From DASPWW01 sp963803425 (GTDB lineage Bacteria > Actinomycetota > Thermoleophilia > Solirubrobacterales > 70-9): a stretch of DNA of 64,000 nt. Made by a program: the position numbers and the translations under genes. The stretch is taken from contig CAWDMA010000002.1 of NCBI GenBank assembly GCA_963803425.1, forward strand, positions 308,903-372,902, written 5' to 3'. Shown piece by piece: positions 1 to 8,133 of this stretch (position 1 is the stretch's first letter; every line of letters starts with the position of its first letter). The notes beneath the pieces were generated by a model. The model was given only the letters and a program-made list of their open reading frames with translations. It did no database searches and was not told the DNA's origin.

Positions 1-792
1 CTAGTCCCGCCGCGGCGCCGCCGTAGCGCCCCGGAGCGTCGCCAGGATTCGGTCCGTGAGCCGGGGCGCGATCCCGTTCAGGCCGAGCAGGCGGACGATC
101 CGCGGCACGTACGCCGTCCGGGAGTCCTGCTCGACCGCCGCGATGATCGCGGCTGCCACATCGGCGGGCGGGATCGCGTCGGCGGAGCGATACCAGTCGG
201 GCATCCGGTCGGTCTCGTGCGCGTGCAGGCCGGTCGCGATCTCGCCGGGGAAGACGGTCGACACGGACACGCCGGTGCCGGAGAGCTCGTGCCGGAGCGC
301 CTCCGCGAACGCGGCCTGAGCGGCCTTGGTGGCGCCGTAGGTGGCGGCCCACGGGAACGCCCGCAGGCTGGCGCCGGAGCCGACCACGACGAGGTGACCA
401 TGGACGGCGTCGAGCATGTGCGGAAGCGCCGCCTTCACGGTGTACAGCGTGCCGAGCAGGTTGATCCGCACCATCTCCTCCGCCCGCTCGATCGGCAGCT
501 CGGTGTACGGGGCGTAGTGGGCGATCCCGGCGTTCGCGACCACCAGGTCGATCCCGCCCGCCTCGGCGGCGAGCCGGTCCACCGCGGCGGCGACCTCGTC
601 GCGGTCTCCGATGTCGGCCGGCAGCACCACCGGATCGCCGCCGACCGCCGCCGCGACCCGGGCCAGCCCCTCGGTTCCGCGGGCGAGCAGCCCGAGGCGG
701 GCGCCGCGCGCCGCCAGCGCCTCCGCGGTCGCCCTGCCGATCCCCCGCGAGGCGCCGGTCACCAGCGCGCGAGTGCCCGGCGCGATTCGCAT
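1..792 (-). CDS. SDR family NAD(P)-dependent oxidoreductase
   Basis: A 263-residue classical short-chain dehydrogenase/reductase. The N-terminal Rossmann motif TGASRGIG binds NAD(P), the NAG motif follows at about residue 87, and the catalytic pair is seen in YGATK at about residue 150. The length is normal for the family and the stop codon is at the very edge of the window, so the gene is complete. The substrate cannot be told from sequence. It is divergent from the DtxR-type regulator, with under 50 bases between the two starts, so they share a promoter region. Confidence 0.9.
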   Translation of the reverse strand: MRIAPGTRALVTGASRGIGRATAEALAARGARLGLLARGTEGLARVAAAVGGDPVVLPADIGDRDEVAAAVDRLAAEAGGIDLVVANAGIAHYAPYTELPIERAEEMVRINLLGTLYTVKAALPHMLDAVHGHLVVVGSGASLRAFPWAATYGATKAAQAAFAEALRHELSGTGVSVSTVFPGEIATGLHAHETDRMPDWYRSADAIPPADVAAAIIAAVEQDSRTAYVPRIVRLLGLNGIAPRLTDRILATLRGATAAPRRD

Positions 793-839
793 CGGCGCAT
801 CCTGCCACGCGCCGGCTCTTCACGGCCGACTAGTATCGA

Positions 840-1554
840 ATGCATCGCCGAGCACGCCGCCACCCAGGCCGAGGAGGAGTACCTGGAGGTGATGTTTTGG
901 CTCCAGGAGGCGGGCCTGCCCATGACCGGGGCGAACGTGGCACGGGCGATGCAGCTGGCGCCCCCGACTGTGCACGAGATGGTGGGGCGACTTGAGAAGG
1001 ACGGGTACGTGAAGCGGGCGGACGATCGCTCCCTCGTATTCACCGAGCAGGGCCGCGAGGAGGCGAGCGCGATGGTCCGCCGCCACCGGATGATCGAGCG
1101 CTTCCTCACCGACGTGCTCGGGATCCCGTGGGACGAGGTGCACGAGGAAGCGGAGCGGATCGAGCACGCGATGTCCCCGGTGCTCGAGGAGCGGATGATG
1201 GCCGCGATCGGCGCGGCGACGACGTGCCCGCACGGCCACCCGCTGGTGGAGGGCGACCGCGAGCAGGGGGTGCTGCTCGCCGACTGCCAGCCCGGCGCGA
1301 AGGTGCTGGTGCTGCGGTTCGAGAACGAGGCGGAGGAGCTCCTCCACTACCTGAAGGACACCGGGCTGGCACCCGAGCTCGAGGGCACGATCGAGACCTC
1401 AGGCGACGAGATCGTCGTCCTATCGGACGAGGGCAGCCACACGATCAAGCGCGATGTCGCCGAGACCGTCTCGGTGCGCGCCGATCCGGCGCCGCCTCCG
1501 CGCCCGCCGCTGCCGGAGCAGCTCGAGGTCTCGGCGGACCGGTACGGACGCTAG
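840..1554 (+). CDS. DtxR/MntR family metal-dependent transcriptional regulator
   Basis: The protein has the DtxR layout: an N-terminal winged helix (EEEYLEVMFWLQEAG, then the recognition region APPTVHEMVGRLEKDGY), a dimerisation part with the metal-site pattern HRMIERFL and HEEAERIEHAMS, and a C-terminal FeoA/SH3-like domain. Such proteins repress metal uptake genes when loaded with Fe2+ or Mn2+. The start is unclear: no ATG, GTG or TTG lies in frame ahead of the first helix. The ATG at 840 is one base out of frame, and in-frame GTG/ATG codons at 889/892 would remove helix 1. A one-base error just after 842, or an ATC start at 844 behind a TAGTAT -10 box (831-836), would explain it. The stop overlaps that of the convergent carotenoid oxygenase gene in CTAG. 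Confidence 0.85.
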
Positions 1555-3002
1555 CGGGAGTAGAACTGGCCGTGGAAGCCGTGCGGGATGTGGTGCGGCG
1601 CCGCGGCCCGGCCCAGCTCGTCGAAGGAGCTCGCGTCGATCACGGCGAGGAAGGAGAGGCGGGCCTCAGAGTCGAGCACCACGGAGAGGATCACGCCGTC
1701 GTCCTCGGCCTTCGCGTCCGGCGCGGCAACGAACACGGGCTCGCCCGGGAAGCAGCCGGGCTCCGCCCACGCCCTCACCTCGCCGCTGGTGACGTCGACC
1801 TTCACCACCTGGTCGAACCACTCGCTGTCCGGCCGCTCGAACCCGGCGCCGTACGTGAACCGGTACTCGCGCTCGTTCCGGGCGCGGTAGTTGATCCGGG
1901 GTAGCTCGAATGAGACGTCGGCAAGCTGCTCCTCGTGGACGGGGCCGCCTTCGAGCGGCATCCGGTAGCGCCGCGGGCGGCCCATCGGGATCGGATCGTC
2001 GCCGGCCCGCAGCCGCTCCACCTCGAGCACTCCGATCAGCGACGGGTCCTCGTACGCGCACAGGTCGACGATCAGCTCGCCGCCGTGCTCGAACGCGTTC
2101 ACGTGGTGGAACCCGAAGCAGGGCTCGGCCTCGTAAGTGCCGTGCAGCTCGCCCGTGCCGCGCTCGATCACCAGGAAGCGAGTGCCGCGCTCGGGCTTCC
2201 ACTCGTAGTTGTCGATGAACGCGCGACCGGCGAGTCCCGACGTGGCGAGCTTCACCGGGTTGACCACCAGCGGGAACTCGGCGAGCACCGCGTACCGCTC
2301 GGTCAGCCCGAAGCTGTGCATGTAGGCGGGCTCGCGGGTAGGGATCGAGGCGATCTGGCGACGCGAGGTCGAGCCCGGGGGAACGCCGTACACCTTGTAC
2401 GAGGTCCTGCGGCCGAAATGGACGACGTAGTTGAGGAACTCGCGGGTGTCGCGATCGAGGTGGGGATGCGCGGTCGACACCTGGCCGCCGAGCTTGTCCT
2501 GCCACTCGATCAGGCCGACGGTCTCCAGGGTCTCCGGATCGAACTCGACGGGGAGCGGCAGCTCGGTCATCGCGACATAGCGCTCGCCGAGCCGGCTCAG
2601 GTTGACGTTCGTGTTGTCGTTTCGCGGCGGCGACAGCATCGAGGTGACCCGCTTGAACAGCGAGCGGCACGGATCGTGCGCGAACCCGGCCATGTCGAGC
2701 TTGCCGGCGCGCGCCTGCCGGTATGCCTCGGTCCTCAGGAACCGGCTCGAGTACCCGACCCTGCCGTCCCCGAACGAGAACGCGTTCAGCATCGCCAGCC
2801 CGTCGAACCAGTGGCGGAGCGGCCTGCCCCCGACGTCGAGCAGCGCCGGTGTCACCCGGACCAGCTCCCCGGCGAGCCACTCCGGGACCTTCCCGCTCAC
2901 CTCGACGCGATCGACCACGACCTCGTCGTCGAGGTTCTCGAACCCGAGCCGGCTGCCCGCCGCCGGGCTTCGGACCGTCGCGGAATCTGTCGCGCTCTCC
3001 AC
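1551..3002 (-). CDS. Carotenoid cleavage oxygenase (RPE65/CCO family)
   Basis: A 483-residue non-haem iron(II) dioxygenase of the carotenoid oxygenase family, which cleaves polyene or stilbene double bonds. The four iron-binding histidines expected in the seven-bladed propeller can be placed in TAHPH, YMHSFGL, FHHVNAFE and the C-terminal HGFHGQF. The length is typical. The exact substrate (apocarotenoid or a lignin-like stilbene) is not evident. The downstream aminotransferase gene on the same strand is about 30 bases away and functionally unrelated as far as I can see. Confidence 0.9.
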   Translation of the reverse strand: MESATDSATVRSPAAGSRLGFENLDDEVVVDRVEVSGKVPEWLAGELVRVTPALLDVGGRPLRHWFDGLAMLNAFSFGDGRVGYSSRFLRTEAYRQARAGKLDMAGFAHDPCRSLFKRVTSMLSPPRNDNTNVNLSRLGERYVAMTELPLPVEFDPETLETVGLIEWQDKLGGQVSTAHPHLDRDTREFLNYVVHFGRRTSYKVYGVPPGSTSRRQIASIPTREPAYMHSFGLTERYAVLAEFPLVVNPVKLATSGLAGRAFIDNYEWKPERGTRFLVIERGTGELHGTYEAEPCFGFHHVNAFEHGGELIVDLCAYEDPSLIGVLEVERLRAGDDPIPMGRPRRYRMPLEGGPVHEEQLADVSFELPRINYRARNEREYRFTYGAGFERPDSEWFDQVVKVDVTSGEVRAWAEPGCFPGEPVFVAAPDAKAEDDGVILSVVLDSEARLSFLAVIDASSFDELGRAAAPHHIPHGFHGQFYSR

Positions 3003-3031
3003 CTCGGCCGTAGCCTACCGGGGGCGGAGGC

Positions 3032-4132
3032 TCAGGCCGGGCTGGGCGCCCGGGCGCGATCGAGCGCCCGCGCCAACCGCTCCACGCCCTCGGGGATCTG
3101 GTCCGGCGGGACGCCGGCGAACGACAGCCGCAGGCTCGAAGTGCCGCCCTCGAGCATGAAGTCGGCGCCGGGGACGAACGAGACCCGCTCCTCGGCGGCC
3201 AGCCCTAGCACCGCGCGCGCGTCGACGTCGCCGCGGAGGGTGAGCCACAGGAAGTAGCCGCCCTCGGGGACGACGAACTCCGCCTCCGGAAGCTTGTCGC
3301 GGAGCGCCTCGACGAGGGTGTCGCGGCGCTCCCGAAGCGCGGCGCTCACCTCCGTGATGTTCTCGGCGAGGCCGCCGGAACGGCACAGCTCCCACACGAT
3401 CGACTCGGCGAGCATGTTCGGGGAGATGTAGGTCTCGTTGGCGCGCTTCGCCAGCGTCGCGATCCGGTCCACGGGGCCCGCCAGGTAGCCAACGCGGACG
3501 CCCGGGCTGACCGTCTTCGAGAACGAGCACGCGTACATCACCCGGTCGGCCTCGTCGATCGAGAGCATCGTCGGGGCCGGGTGTCCGGCGAAGCCGACCT
3601 CGCGATATGGGTCGTCCTCGAACAGCGTGAACCCGTGCTCGGCGGCGAGCGCGACGAGACGCTCGCGCTTCGGCCGGGACAGGGTGCAGCCGGCGGGGTT
3701 GTGGTAGTTCGGGATCACGTGCGCGAACCGCACCGGTCCGTCGGCCAGAGCGGCCTCGAACGCGTCGACGTCGATCCCGTCGTCCTGGAGCGGAACGCCG
3801 ACGACCTCGACGCCGCGCCGCTGCAAGAGCAGGAGGGTGCGGTCGTAGGTGGGCTGCTCGACGATCACGCGGTCGCCCGGGTCGAGCGTGTGGTCGAAAA
3901 GCAGCGCGGCGATCTGCATCGAGCCGTTCGCGACCATCACCTGGTCGGTGTCCAGGTCGTGCGCCTCCGCGACCCACTCGCACAGGCCGGGGTGTCCGCG
4001 CCCCTTCCCGTACGACAGCGCCCGCTCCCAGTCGTCGGCGAGCGCCTGCTGCGCCGCCTCCCGGACGTGGTCGACCGGGAGGATGTCGGCGCTGGGTGCG
4101 CCGCGCTCGAAGCTGATCACGCCCTCGGCCAT
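3032..4132 (-). CDS. PLP-dependent class I/II aminotransferase (LysN/MocR catalytic-domain type)
   Basis: A 366-residue fold-type I aminotransferase without the GntR-type DNA-binding arm of MocR proteins. The cofactor lysine is in ACSFSKTVSPGVRVGY, the aspartate region in FEDDPYREV, and the phosphate/arginine end in SSLRLSFAG. Close relatives are 2-aminoadipate or branched-chain/aromatic aminotransferases, so the amino donor is uncertain. A second, similar enzyme lies at 49124-50473. A TATACT -10 box ends 8 bases before the start codon, which fits a leaderless transcript. Confidence 0.88.
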   Translation of the reverse strand: MAEGVISFERGAPSADILPVDHVREAAQQALADDWERALSYGKGRGHPGLCEWVAEAHDLDTDQVMVANGSMQIAALLFDHTLDPGDRVIVEQPTYDRTLLLLQRRGVEVVGVPLQDDGIDVDAFEAALADGPVRFAHVIPNYHNPAGCTLSRPKRERLVALAAEHGFTLFEDDPYREVGFAGHPAPTMLSIDEADRVMYACSFSKTVSPGVRVGYLAGPVDRIATLAKRANETYISPNMLAESIVWELCRSGGLAENITEVSAALRERRDTLVEALRDKLPEAEFVVPEGGYFLWLTLRGDVDARAVLGLAAEERVSFVPGADFMLEGGTSSLRLSFAGVPPDQIPEGVERLARALDRARAPSPA

Positions 4133-4140
4133 CGGGGGCG

Positions 4141-4146
4141 AGTATA
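4141..4146 (-). promoter_or_regulatory. -10 box of a probable leaderless promoter for the aminotransferase gene
   Basis: Reading leftwards the sequence is TATACT followed by 8 bases and the ATG at 4132. This spacing puts the transcription start at or next to the A of the start codon, as in actinobacterial leaderless mRNAs. No Shine-Dalgarno sequence lies between. Confidence 0.5.
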
Positions 4147-4153
4147 GGTCGGC

Positions 4154-4552
4154 CTATCTGCGCCGGGCCAGTTGCGCCTCCAGCGACTCGAGCTGGATCC
4201 GCACCCTCCGCAGCTCGGTGGCGACGTCCGCCTCGTTGAGCATCTCCGTATCGATCTTGGGCGCCTCCTCCTCGACCACCAGCAGCGAGGCGAAGGAGGC
4301 GGTGACGAGGCTGAGCGTTGCGAACCCGAACACCATCAGGGACCCGGAGATCAGCTGTCCGCCGACGGTCCGCGGCGTCTCGCCGGCGAACCCCACGGTC
4401 GACATCAGGGAGACCGCCCACCACACCCCCTGGCCGTAGTTGCTGACGACGTCCGACTCGATCGCAGCCAGGGCGCCGCCCGACGTCAGCACGAGCACGA
4501 CGACGAGCGGGATCAGGATCGGGGTCCGGCGCCGGATCGCGCGCAGGTTCAC
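4154..4552 (-). CDS. Two-helix potassium-channel-like protein with an altered selectivity filter
   Basis: From the GTG at 4552 the protein has 132 residues: a short basic start, transmembrane helix 1 (about residues 11-30), a pore helix (GVWWAVSLM), the filter TVGFAGETP, transmembrane helix 2 (about 66-92) and a charged C-terminal coiled coil (EMLNEADVATELRRVRIQ). This is the two-TM ion-channel fold (MthK/KcsA class). The usual filter TVGYGD reads TVGFAG here, so the second glycine and the aspartate are replaced. No RCK domain follows. An ATG further upstream would only add a low-complexity arginine-rich leader, so I prefer the GTG. Confidence 0.75.
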   Translation of the reverse strand: MNLRAIRRRTPILIPLVVVLVLTSGGALAAIESDVVSNYGQGVWWAVSLMSTVGFAGETPRTVGGQLISGSLMVFGFATLSLVTASFASLLVVEEEAPKIDTEMLNEADVATELRRVRIQLESLEAQLARRR

Positions 4553-4598
4553 GGGACGTCGTTCGCCACGGGCACCGAGTGCCCTGCTGCGGGCGGCT

Positions 4599-5087
4599 CT
4601 ACCCGGTGCGGAACAAGCTGGGCCCGGTGCGCTCCGCCGACCATTTGAACGGAAGCGGTGGGAGGTCGGGGTCATACCCGCCGGGGGCGTAGTAGACGGA
4701 CCCATGCGCCTTCTTCCGCTTAACGGTCCCTGAGACGTATCCGTAGTACCCGTCGCCGGGGCTGGGGACCTCGAACTCCCCCTTCTTCCCCTTCTTCTCG
4801 ATCTTTCCCGAGATGCCCGCCCAGCTCGGCTGCATGCACGGGTAGACACAGGCCGGGTTGTAGAAGTCGAAGAACACGACCGAGACCTTCTTCTTCTTGA
4901 TGTCGAGCTGAAGGGCGTTGCGCTGAACCTGGTTGCTGGTTCCCGTGTAGGTCCCGGTCTTGAACGGCGGCTTCTTCTTCGCGACGCCGGTGTCGGCCAG
5001 CAGCATGCCCACGGAGATCACGGCGAGGAAGGCGAGCAGCAGGGTGGCGGTGCGGCGGGGGAGAGGCTGTGGCTGTGTCGTTGTCAT
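4599..5087 (-). CDS. Secreted hypothetical protein
   Basis: A protein of 162 residues with an N-terminal signal peptide (hydrophobic core TATLLLAFLAVISVGML, ending near DTGVAKKK). The exported part is lysine-rich with beta-type alternation (TGTYTGTSNQ, VSVVFFDFYNPACVYPC) and two cysteines seven residues apart in NPACVYPCMQPSW. I do not recognise the family. Related secreted proteins with TGxYxGxTSQ-like motifs are common in Solirubrobacterales as far as I recall. The start at 5087 (MTTTQPQP) is preferred over 5108 because it gives a compact signal peptide. Confidence 0.6.
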   Translation of the reverse strand: MTTTQPQPLPRRTATLLLAFLAVISVGMLLADTGVAKKKPPFKTGTYTGTSNQVQRNALQLDIKKKKVSVVFFDFYNPACVYPCMQPSWAGISGKIEKKGKKGEFEVPSPGDGYYGYVSGTVKRKKAHGSVYYAPGGYDPDLPPLPFKWSAERTGPSLFRTG

Positions 5088-5136
5088 CGGACGGCTTGAT
5101 AGCCCCAAGCGCTCATCAAATGCTCATCGCGCCGAG

Positions 5137-6015
5137 CTACGCCCGTGTCCCGACCGTCTCCACGGCGATCTTCGCGGTCTCGGTCGGGTTGCGGCCGACT
5201 CGAACGCCCTTCGCCTCGAGCGCCTCGGCCTTCGCATCCGCGGTCCCCGACGATCCCGAGATGATCGCCCCGGCGTGGCCCATCTGCTTGCCGGGCGGCG
5301 CCGTGAACCCCGCGATGTACGCGACGACCGGCTTCGTCACCCTGTCGGCGATGAACTCGGCGGCGCGCTCCTCGGCGTCGCCTCCGATCTCGCCGACCAT
5401 CACGATCAACTCGGTGTCCGGGTCGTCCTCGAACCAACCGATGATGTCGATGAAGTCAGAGCCCACGATCGGGTCTCCGCCCATCCCGACGATCGAGGAG
5501 TTCCCCACCCCGGCCTGGGCCAGCTCGTTGCCGAGCTGGTAGGTGAGCGTCCCGGAGCGCGACACCACCCCGATCGAGCCGGGCTTGAAGAAGTGCGCCG
5601 GGATGATCCCCACGTTCGCCTTCCCCGGCGAGAGCACGCCGGGGCAGTTGGGGCCGATCAGCCGGGCGCCGGCCTCCTTCGCCTTCCAGTAGACGCGCAG
5701 CATGTCGTGCACCGGGATCCCCTCGGTGATCGCGATCACGGTCTCGATCCCGGCGTCGATCGCCTCCTCCATCGCCGCCGCGGCGAACCGGGCGGGGACG
5801 AAGATCATCGAGGTGTTGGCGCCGCGCTCCGAGACCGCGGCGGCGATCGTGTCGAAGATCGGGATCCCCTCGACGTCCTGCCCGCCCTTCTTCGGGGTGA
5901 CGCCCGCGACCACGTCGGTGCCGTACTCGCGGTTGCGGAGCCCGTGGAACGTCCCCTCGCGACCGGTCAGCCCCGAGATCACCAGCTTCGTGTCCTCTCC
6001 CACGACGATCGACAT
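5137..6015 (-). CDS. sucD: Succinate-CoA ligase [ADP-forming] subunit alpha
   Basis: A 292-residue alpha subunit of succinyl-CoA synthetase, the TCA-cycle enzyme that makes ATP or GTP from succinyl-CoA. The CoA-binding Rossmann domain starts at TKLVISGLTGREGTFH, the strongly conserved IGPNCPGV lies in the middle, and the phosphorylated histidine is in GHAGAIISG. The ATG overlaps the sucC stop in TAATG, so the two subunits are translationally coupled. A loop-conserved hairpin (6021-6056) ends 5 bases before the start and also encodes the tail of SucC. Confidence 0.97.
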   Translation of the reverse strand: MSIVVGEDTKLVISGLTGREGTFHGLRNREYGTDVVAGVTPKKGGQDVEGIPIFDTIAAAVSERGANTSMIFVPARFAAAAMEEAIDAGIETVIAITEGIPVHDMLRVYWKAKEAGARLIGPNCPGVLSPGKANVGIIPAHFFKPGSIGVVSRSGTLTYQLGNELAQAGVGNSSIVGMGGDPIVGSDFIDIIGWFEDDPDTELIVMVGEIGGDAEERAAEFIADRVTKPVVAYIAGFTAPPGKQMGHAGAIISGSSGTADAKAEALEAKGVRVGRNPTETAKIAVETVGTRA

Positions 6016-7214
6016 TAAGCGGGCCGCCTCCTCCGCTTCGCGTCCGGGGGCGGCCCGGTCCCTGCAAGCTCGACGACCCGTTGGGCAGCGTCGAGCATGG
6101 TCTTCTCGACGTGCAGGTTGGGAAGCTCGGCCTCCGCGAGCATCCCCAGCCCCTGCTCGGAGTTGGTGCCGTCGAGCCGGACGACGACGGGCATCTCGAT
6201 CGCGATCCGCTCGTACGCGGTGATGATCCCCTTGGCGATCTCGTCGCAGCGGGTGATCCCGCCGAAGATGTTGAACAGGATCGCCGTCACCTTCTCGTCC
6301 GAGGTGATCACCTCGAGCGCGTCGACGATCGCCTCGGCCTTGGAGCCGCCGCCCGCGTCGAGGAAGTTCGCGGGGCTGCCGCCGGCCTGGGCGACCGCGT
6401 CCAGCGTGGACATGCACAGCCCGGCGCCGTTGCCGAGAATGCCCACGTTCCCGTCGAGCTTCACGTAGGTGACCCCGCGCTCGGCCGCCATCCGCTCCTG
6501 CGGGTCCTCGTCGGAGGGGTTGGAGAGCTCCGCGAGGTCCTCGTGGCGATACATCGCGTTGTTGTCGATCGTCACCTTCGAGTCGAGCGCGACCACCGCG
6601 CCGTCCGCGGTCAGGATCAGCGGATTGACCTCGACCAGGGTCGCGTCGGAGGCCCCGAACATCGCGTGCAGCTTCGCGAGCAGCTCGCCGGCGGGCTCTT
6701 GCGCGTGATCGGGGAGCCCGGCCTCGGAGGCGAGCTCACGGCCCGCGGCCGGATCGAGCTCGGTGCCCGGCTCCACGTAGCGCTTCAGCAGCGCCGAGGG
6801 GTCGCGCTCGGCGATCTCCTCGACGTTCATCCCACCCATCGCGGAGAGGATCGTCATCACCTTCTTGGCCGAGCGGTCGAGGATCACCGACGCGTACCAC
6901 TCGGCCTCGATCCTGGACGCCTGCTCGACCCACACCTCGTGCACGGTGAACGGGCCCTCGCCCCGGGGCCCGCGGATCTCCATCCCGAGGATCGCCTCGG
7001 CGTGAGCGCGTGCCTCGGCCTGGTCCTCGGCGATCTTGATCCCGCCCGCCTTCCCGCGCCCGCCGATCAACACCTGCGCCTTGATCACGCACGGGTAGCC
7101 GATCTCGTCGGCGGCCGCGACGGCGTCCTCGACCGTGGTCGCGTGCCTGCCCGCCGGCACGGGGACCCCGTGCGCCGCGAACAGCTGCTTTCCCTGGTAC
7201 TCGAGCAGGTCCAT
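6015..7214 (-). CDS. sucC: Succinate-CoA ligase [ADP-forming] subunit beta
   Basis: A 399-residue beta subunit with the ATP-grasp domain (MDLLEYQGKQLFAAHGVPVP at the start, KAQVLIGGRGKAGG for nucleotide binding) and a C-terminal flavodoxin-like ligase domain (NIFGGITRCDEIAKG). The ATG at 7214 begins the standard family N-terminus; the open frame further upstream is non-coding. The last residues (PDAKRRRRPA) are encoded by one of the dispersed hairpins and are not normal family sequence. Two further hairpins of the family lie upstream (7222-7258 and 7281-7317). Confidence 0.97.
   Translation of the reverse strand: MDLLEYQGKQLFAAHGVPVPAGRHATTVEDAVAAADEIGYPCVIKAQVLIGGRGKAGGIKIAEDQAEARAHAEAILGMEIRGPRGEGPFTVHEVWVEQASRIEAEWYASVILDRSAKKVMTILSAMGGMNVEEIAERDPSALLKRYVEPGTELDPAAGRELASEAGLPDHAQEPAGELLAKLHAMFGASDATLVEVNPLILTADGAVVALDSKVTIDNNAMYRHEDLAELSNPSDEDPQERMAAERGVTYVKLDGNVGILGNGAGLCMSTLDAVAQAGGSPANFLDAGGGSKAEAIVDALEVITSDEKVTAILFNIFGGITRCDEIAKGIITAYERIAIEMPVVVRLDGTNSEQGLGMLAEAELPNLHVEKTMLDAAQRVVELAGTGPPPDAKRRRRPA
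6021..6056 (-). repeat. Loop-conserved hairpin element A (short form)
   Basis: An 8 bp stem GGGCCGCC/GGCGGCCC closes a 20-base loop that reads, on the minus strand, CCCGGACGCGAAGCGGAGGA. It covers the 3' end of sucC and ends 5 bases before the sucD start. Its loop is identical to that of element F although the stems are unrelated. Confidence 0.8.
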
Positions 7215-7221
7215 CGTGAAT

Positions 7222-7258
7222 CCCGCGACGTGCTCCGCTTCGCGTCCGCCGTCGCGGG
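7222..7258 (-). repeat. Loop-conserved hairpin element B (short form)
   Basis: A 9 bp stem CCCGCGACG/CGTCGCGGG closes the 19-base loop GCGGACGCGAAGCGGAGCA (minus strand), which I use as the family reference. It ends 7 bases before the sucC start codon, so it would form at the ribosome-binding region of the sucCD mRNA. Confidence 0.85.
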
Positions 7259-7280
7259 GTGGCAGCGTACTCGACGCCAG

Positions 7281-7317
7281 GCGCGAGCCGTATCCGCTTT
7301 GCGTCCGCGCGTCGCGC
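7281..7317 (-). repeat. Loop-conserved hairpin element C (short form, weaker stem)
   Basis: A 6 bp stem GCGCGA/TCGCGC closes a 25-base loop containing GCGGACGCAAAGCGGATA on the minus strand, two substitutions from the reference core and diverged at the last bases. It is in the leader between the HAD gene and sucC, in the same orientation as element B. Confidence 0.6.
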
Positions 7318-7400
7318 GGTCGGAGACTACCCGCGGCCACGCCTCGGGTTTTCGCTATATGCGGGCCTCCGAGGCCGCTTGGCATAATCCCGCGACTCCG

Positions 7401-8086
7401 ATGGCGCTCTCCCGAGAGACAAAGAAGGACGCGAAGTGGGTGACCACCGACTGCTACGGCACCCTGATCGACTGGCAGAAGGGGATCGCCGACGCGTTCC
7501 TGGCCGAGGCCGCCAACGACGGCTTCACGATCGAGGCGGACGACCTGCTGGAGCGGTTCTTCCCCGTCCAGGAGCAGATCATGGCCGGCTCGTACGAGCT
7601 GTACGCCGAGGTGCTGCGACGGACGGCCGTCCGGGTCGCGAAGGAGCTCGGGTGGGAGCTGGAGCCCTCCCGGGCGCAGTTCCTGCCCGACAGCGTGCCC
7701 GGGTGGCAGCCGTTTCGCGAGGCGAACGCGGCGATGGATCGGCTCGGTGCCAAGTACGAGGTCGGGATCGTCTCAAACATCGACGACAAGCTGCTCGGGC
7801 TCTCCCGCCGCCATCTCCGCACGGAGCTCGATCTCGTCGTCACGGCGCAGCAGGTGCGCAGCTACAAGCCCGACCCCGCGCACTTCAAGGAGGCGGCCCG
7901 CCGAATCGGGGGAAGAAGGGCTGGATCCACATCGCCAGCGGGTACAACGCGGACGTCGCGCCGCTGCTGAAGATGAACGTCCCGGTGATCTGGGTGAACC
8001 GCACCGGCGAGCGAGTCGGCGACCGCAAGCCGCCATCGGCGGAGGCGAAGAACCTCCGGGACGCGGCGAAGATGCTGGGCTGCTGA
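7401..8086 (+). CDS. Haloacid dehalogenase type II family hydrolase, one-base frameshift
   Basis: A HAD-superfamily hydrolase of about 228 residues, similar to (S)-2-haloacid dehalogenases. The nucleophile motif is TTDCYGTLIDW (the usual first Asp of DxYGT), motif II is VSNIDD, the lysine motif is SYKPDP and motif IV lies in HIASGYNADV. The frame breaks at the G-run 7908-7912: reading six Gs instead of five joins RRIGG to KKGWIHIASG and restores the whole family sequence. The simplest reading is a homopolymer sequencing error, not a dead gene. Substrate unknown; many such enzymes are general phosphatases or dehalogenases. Confidence 0.85.
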
Positions 8087-8133
8087 ACTCGCGCGAGCAC
8101 ACCGGAACCCCGATCGATCCGGCCGACGAGGCG

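Noticed and set aside
217..830. Long plus-strand reading frame ahead of the DtxR gene
   Set aside because: It is the antisense of the SDR gene, with the arginine/glycine-rich composition of GC-rich shadow frames.
1710..1740. Another match to the hairpin core (CCTTCGCGTCCGG) in the carotenoid oxygenase gene
   Set aside because: It encodes the protein segment APDAKAEDD in a normal position and has only a 5 bp flanking match, so chance in coding DNA is likely.
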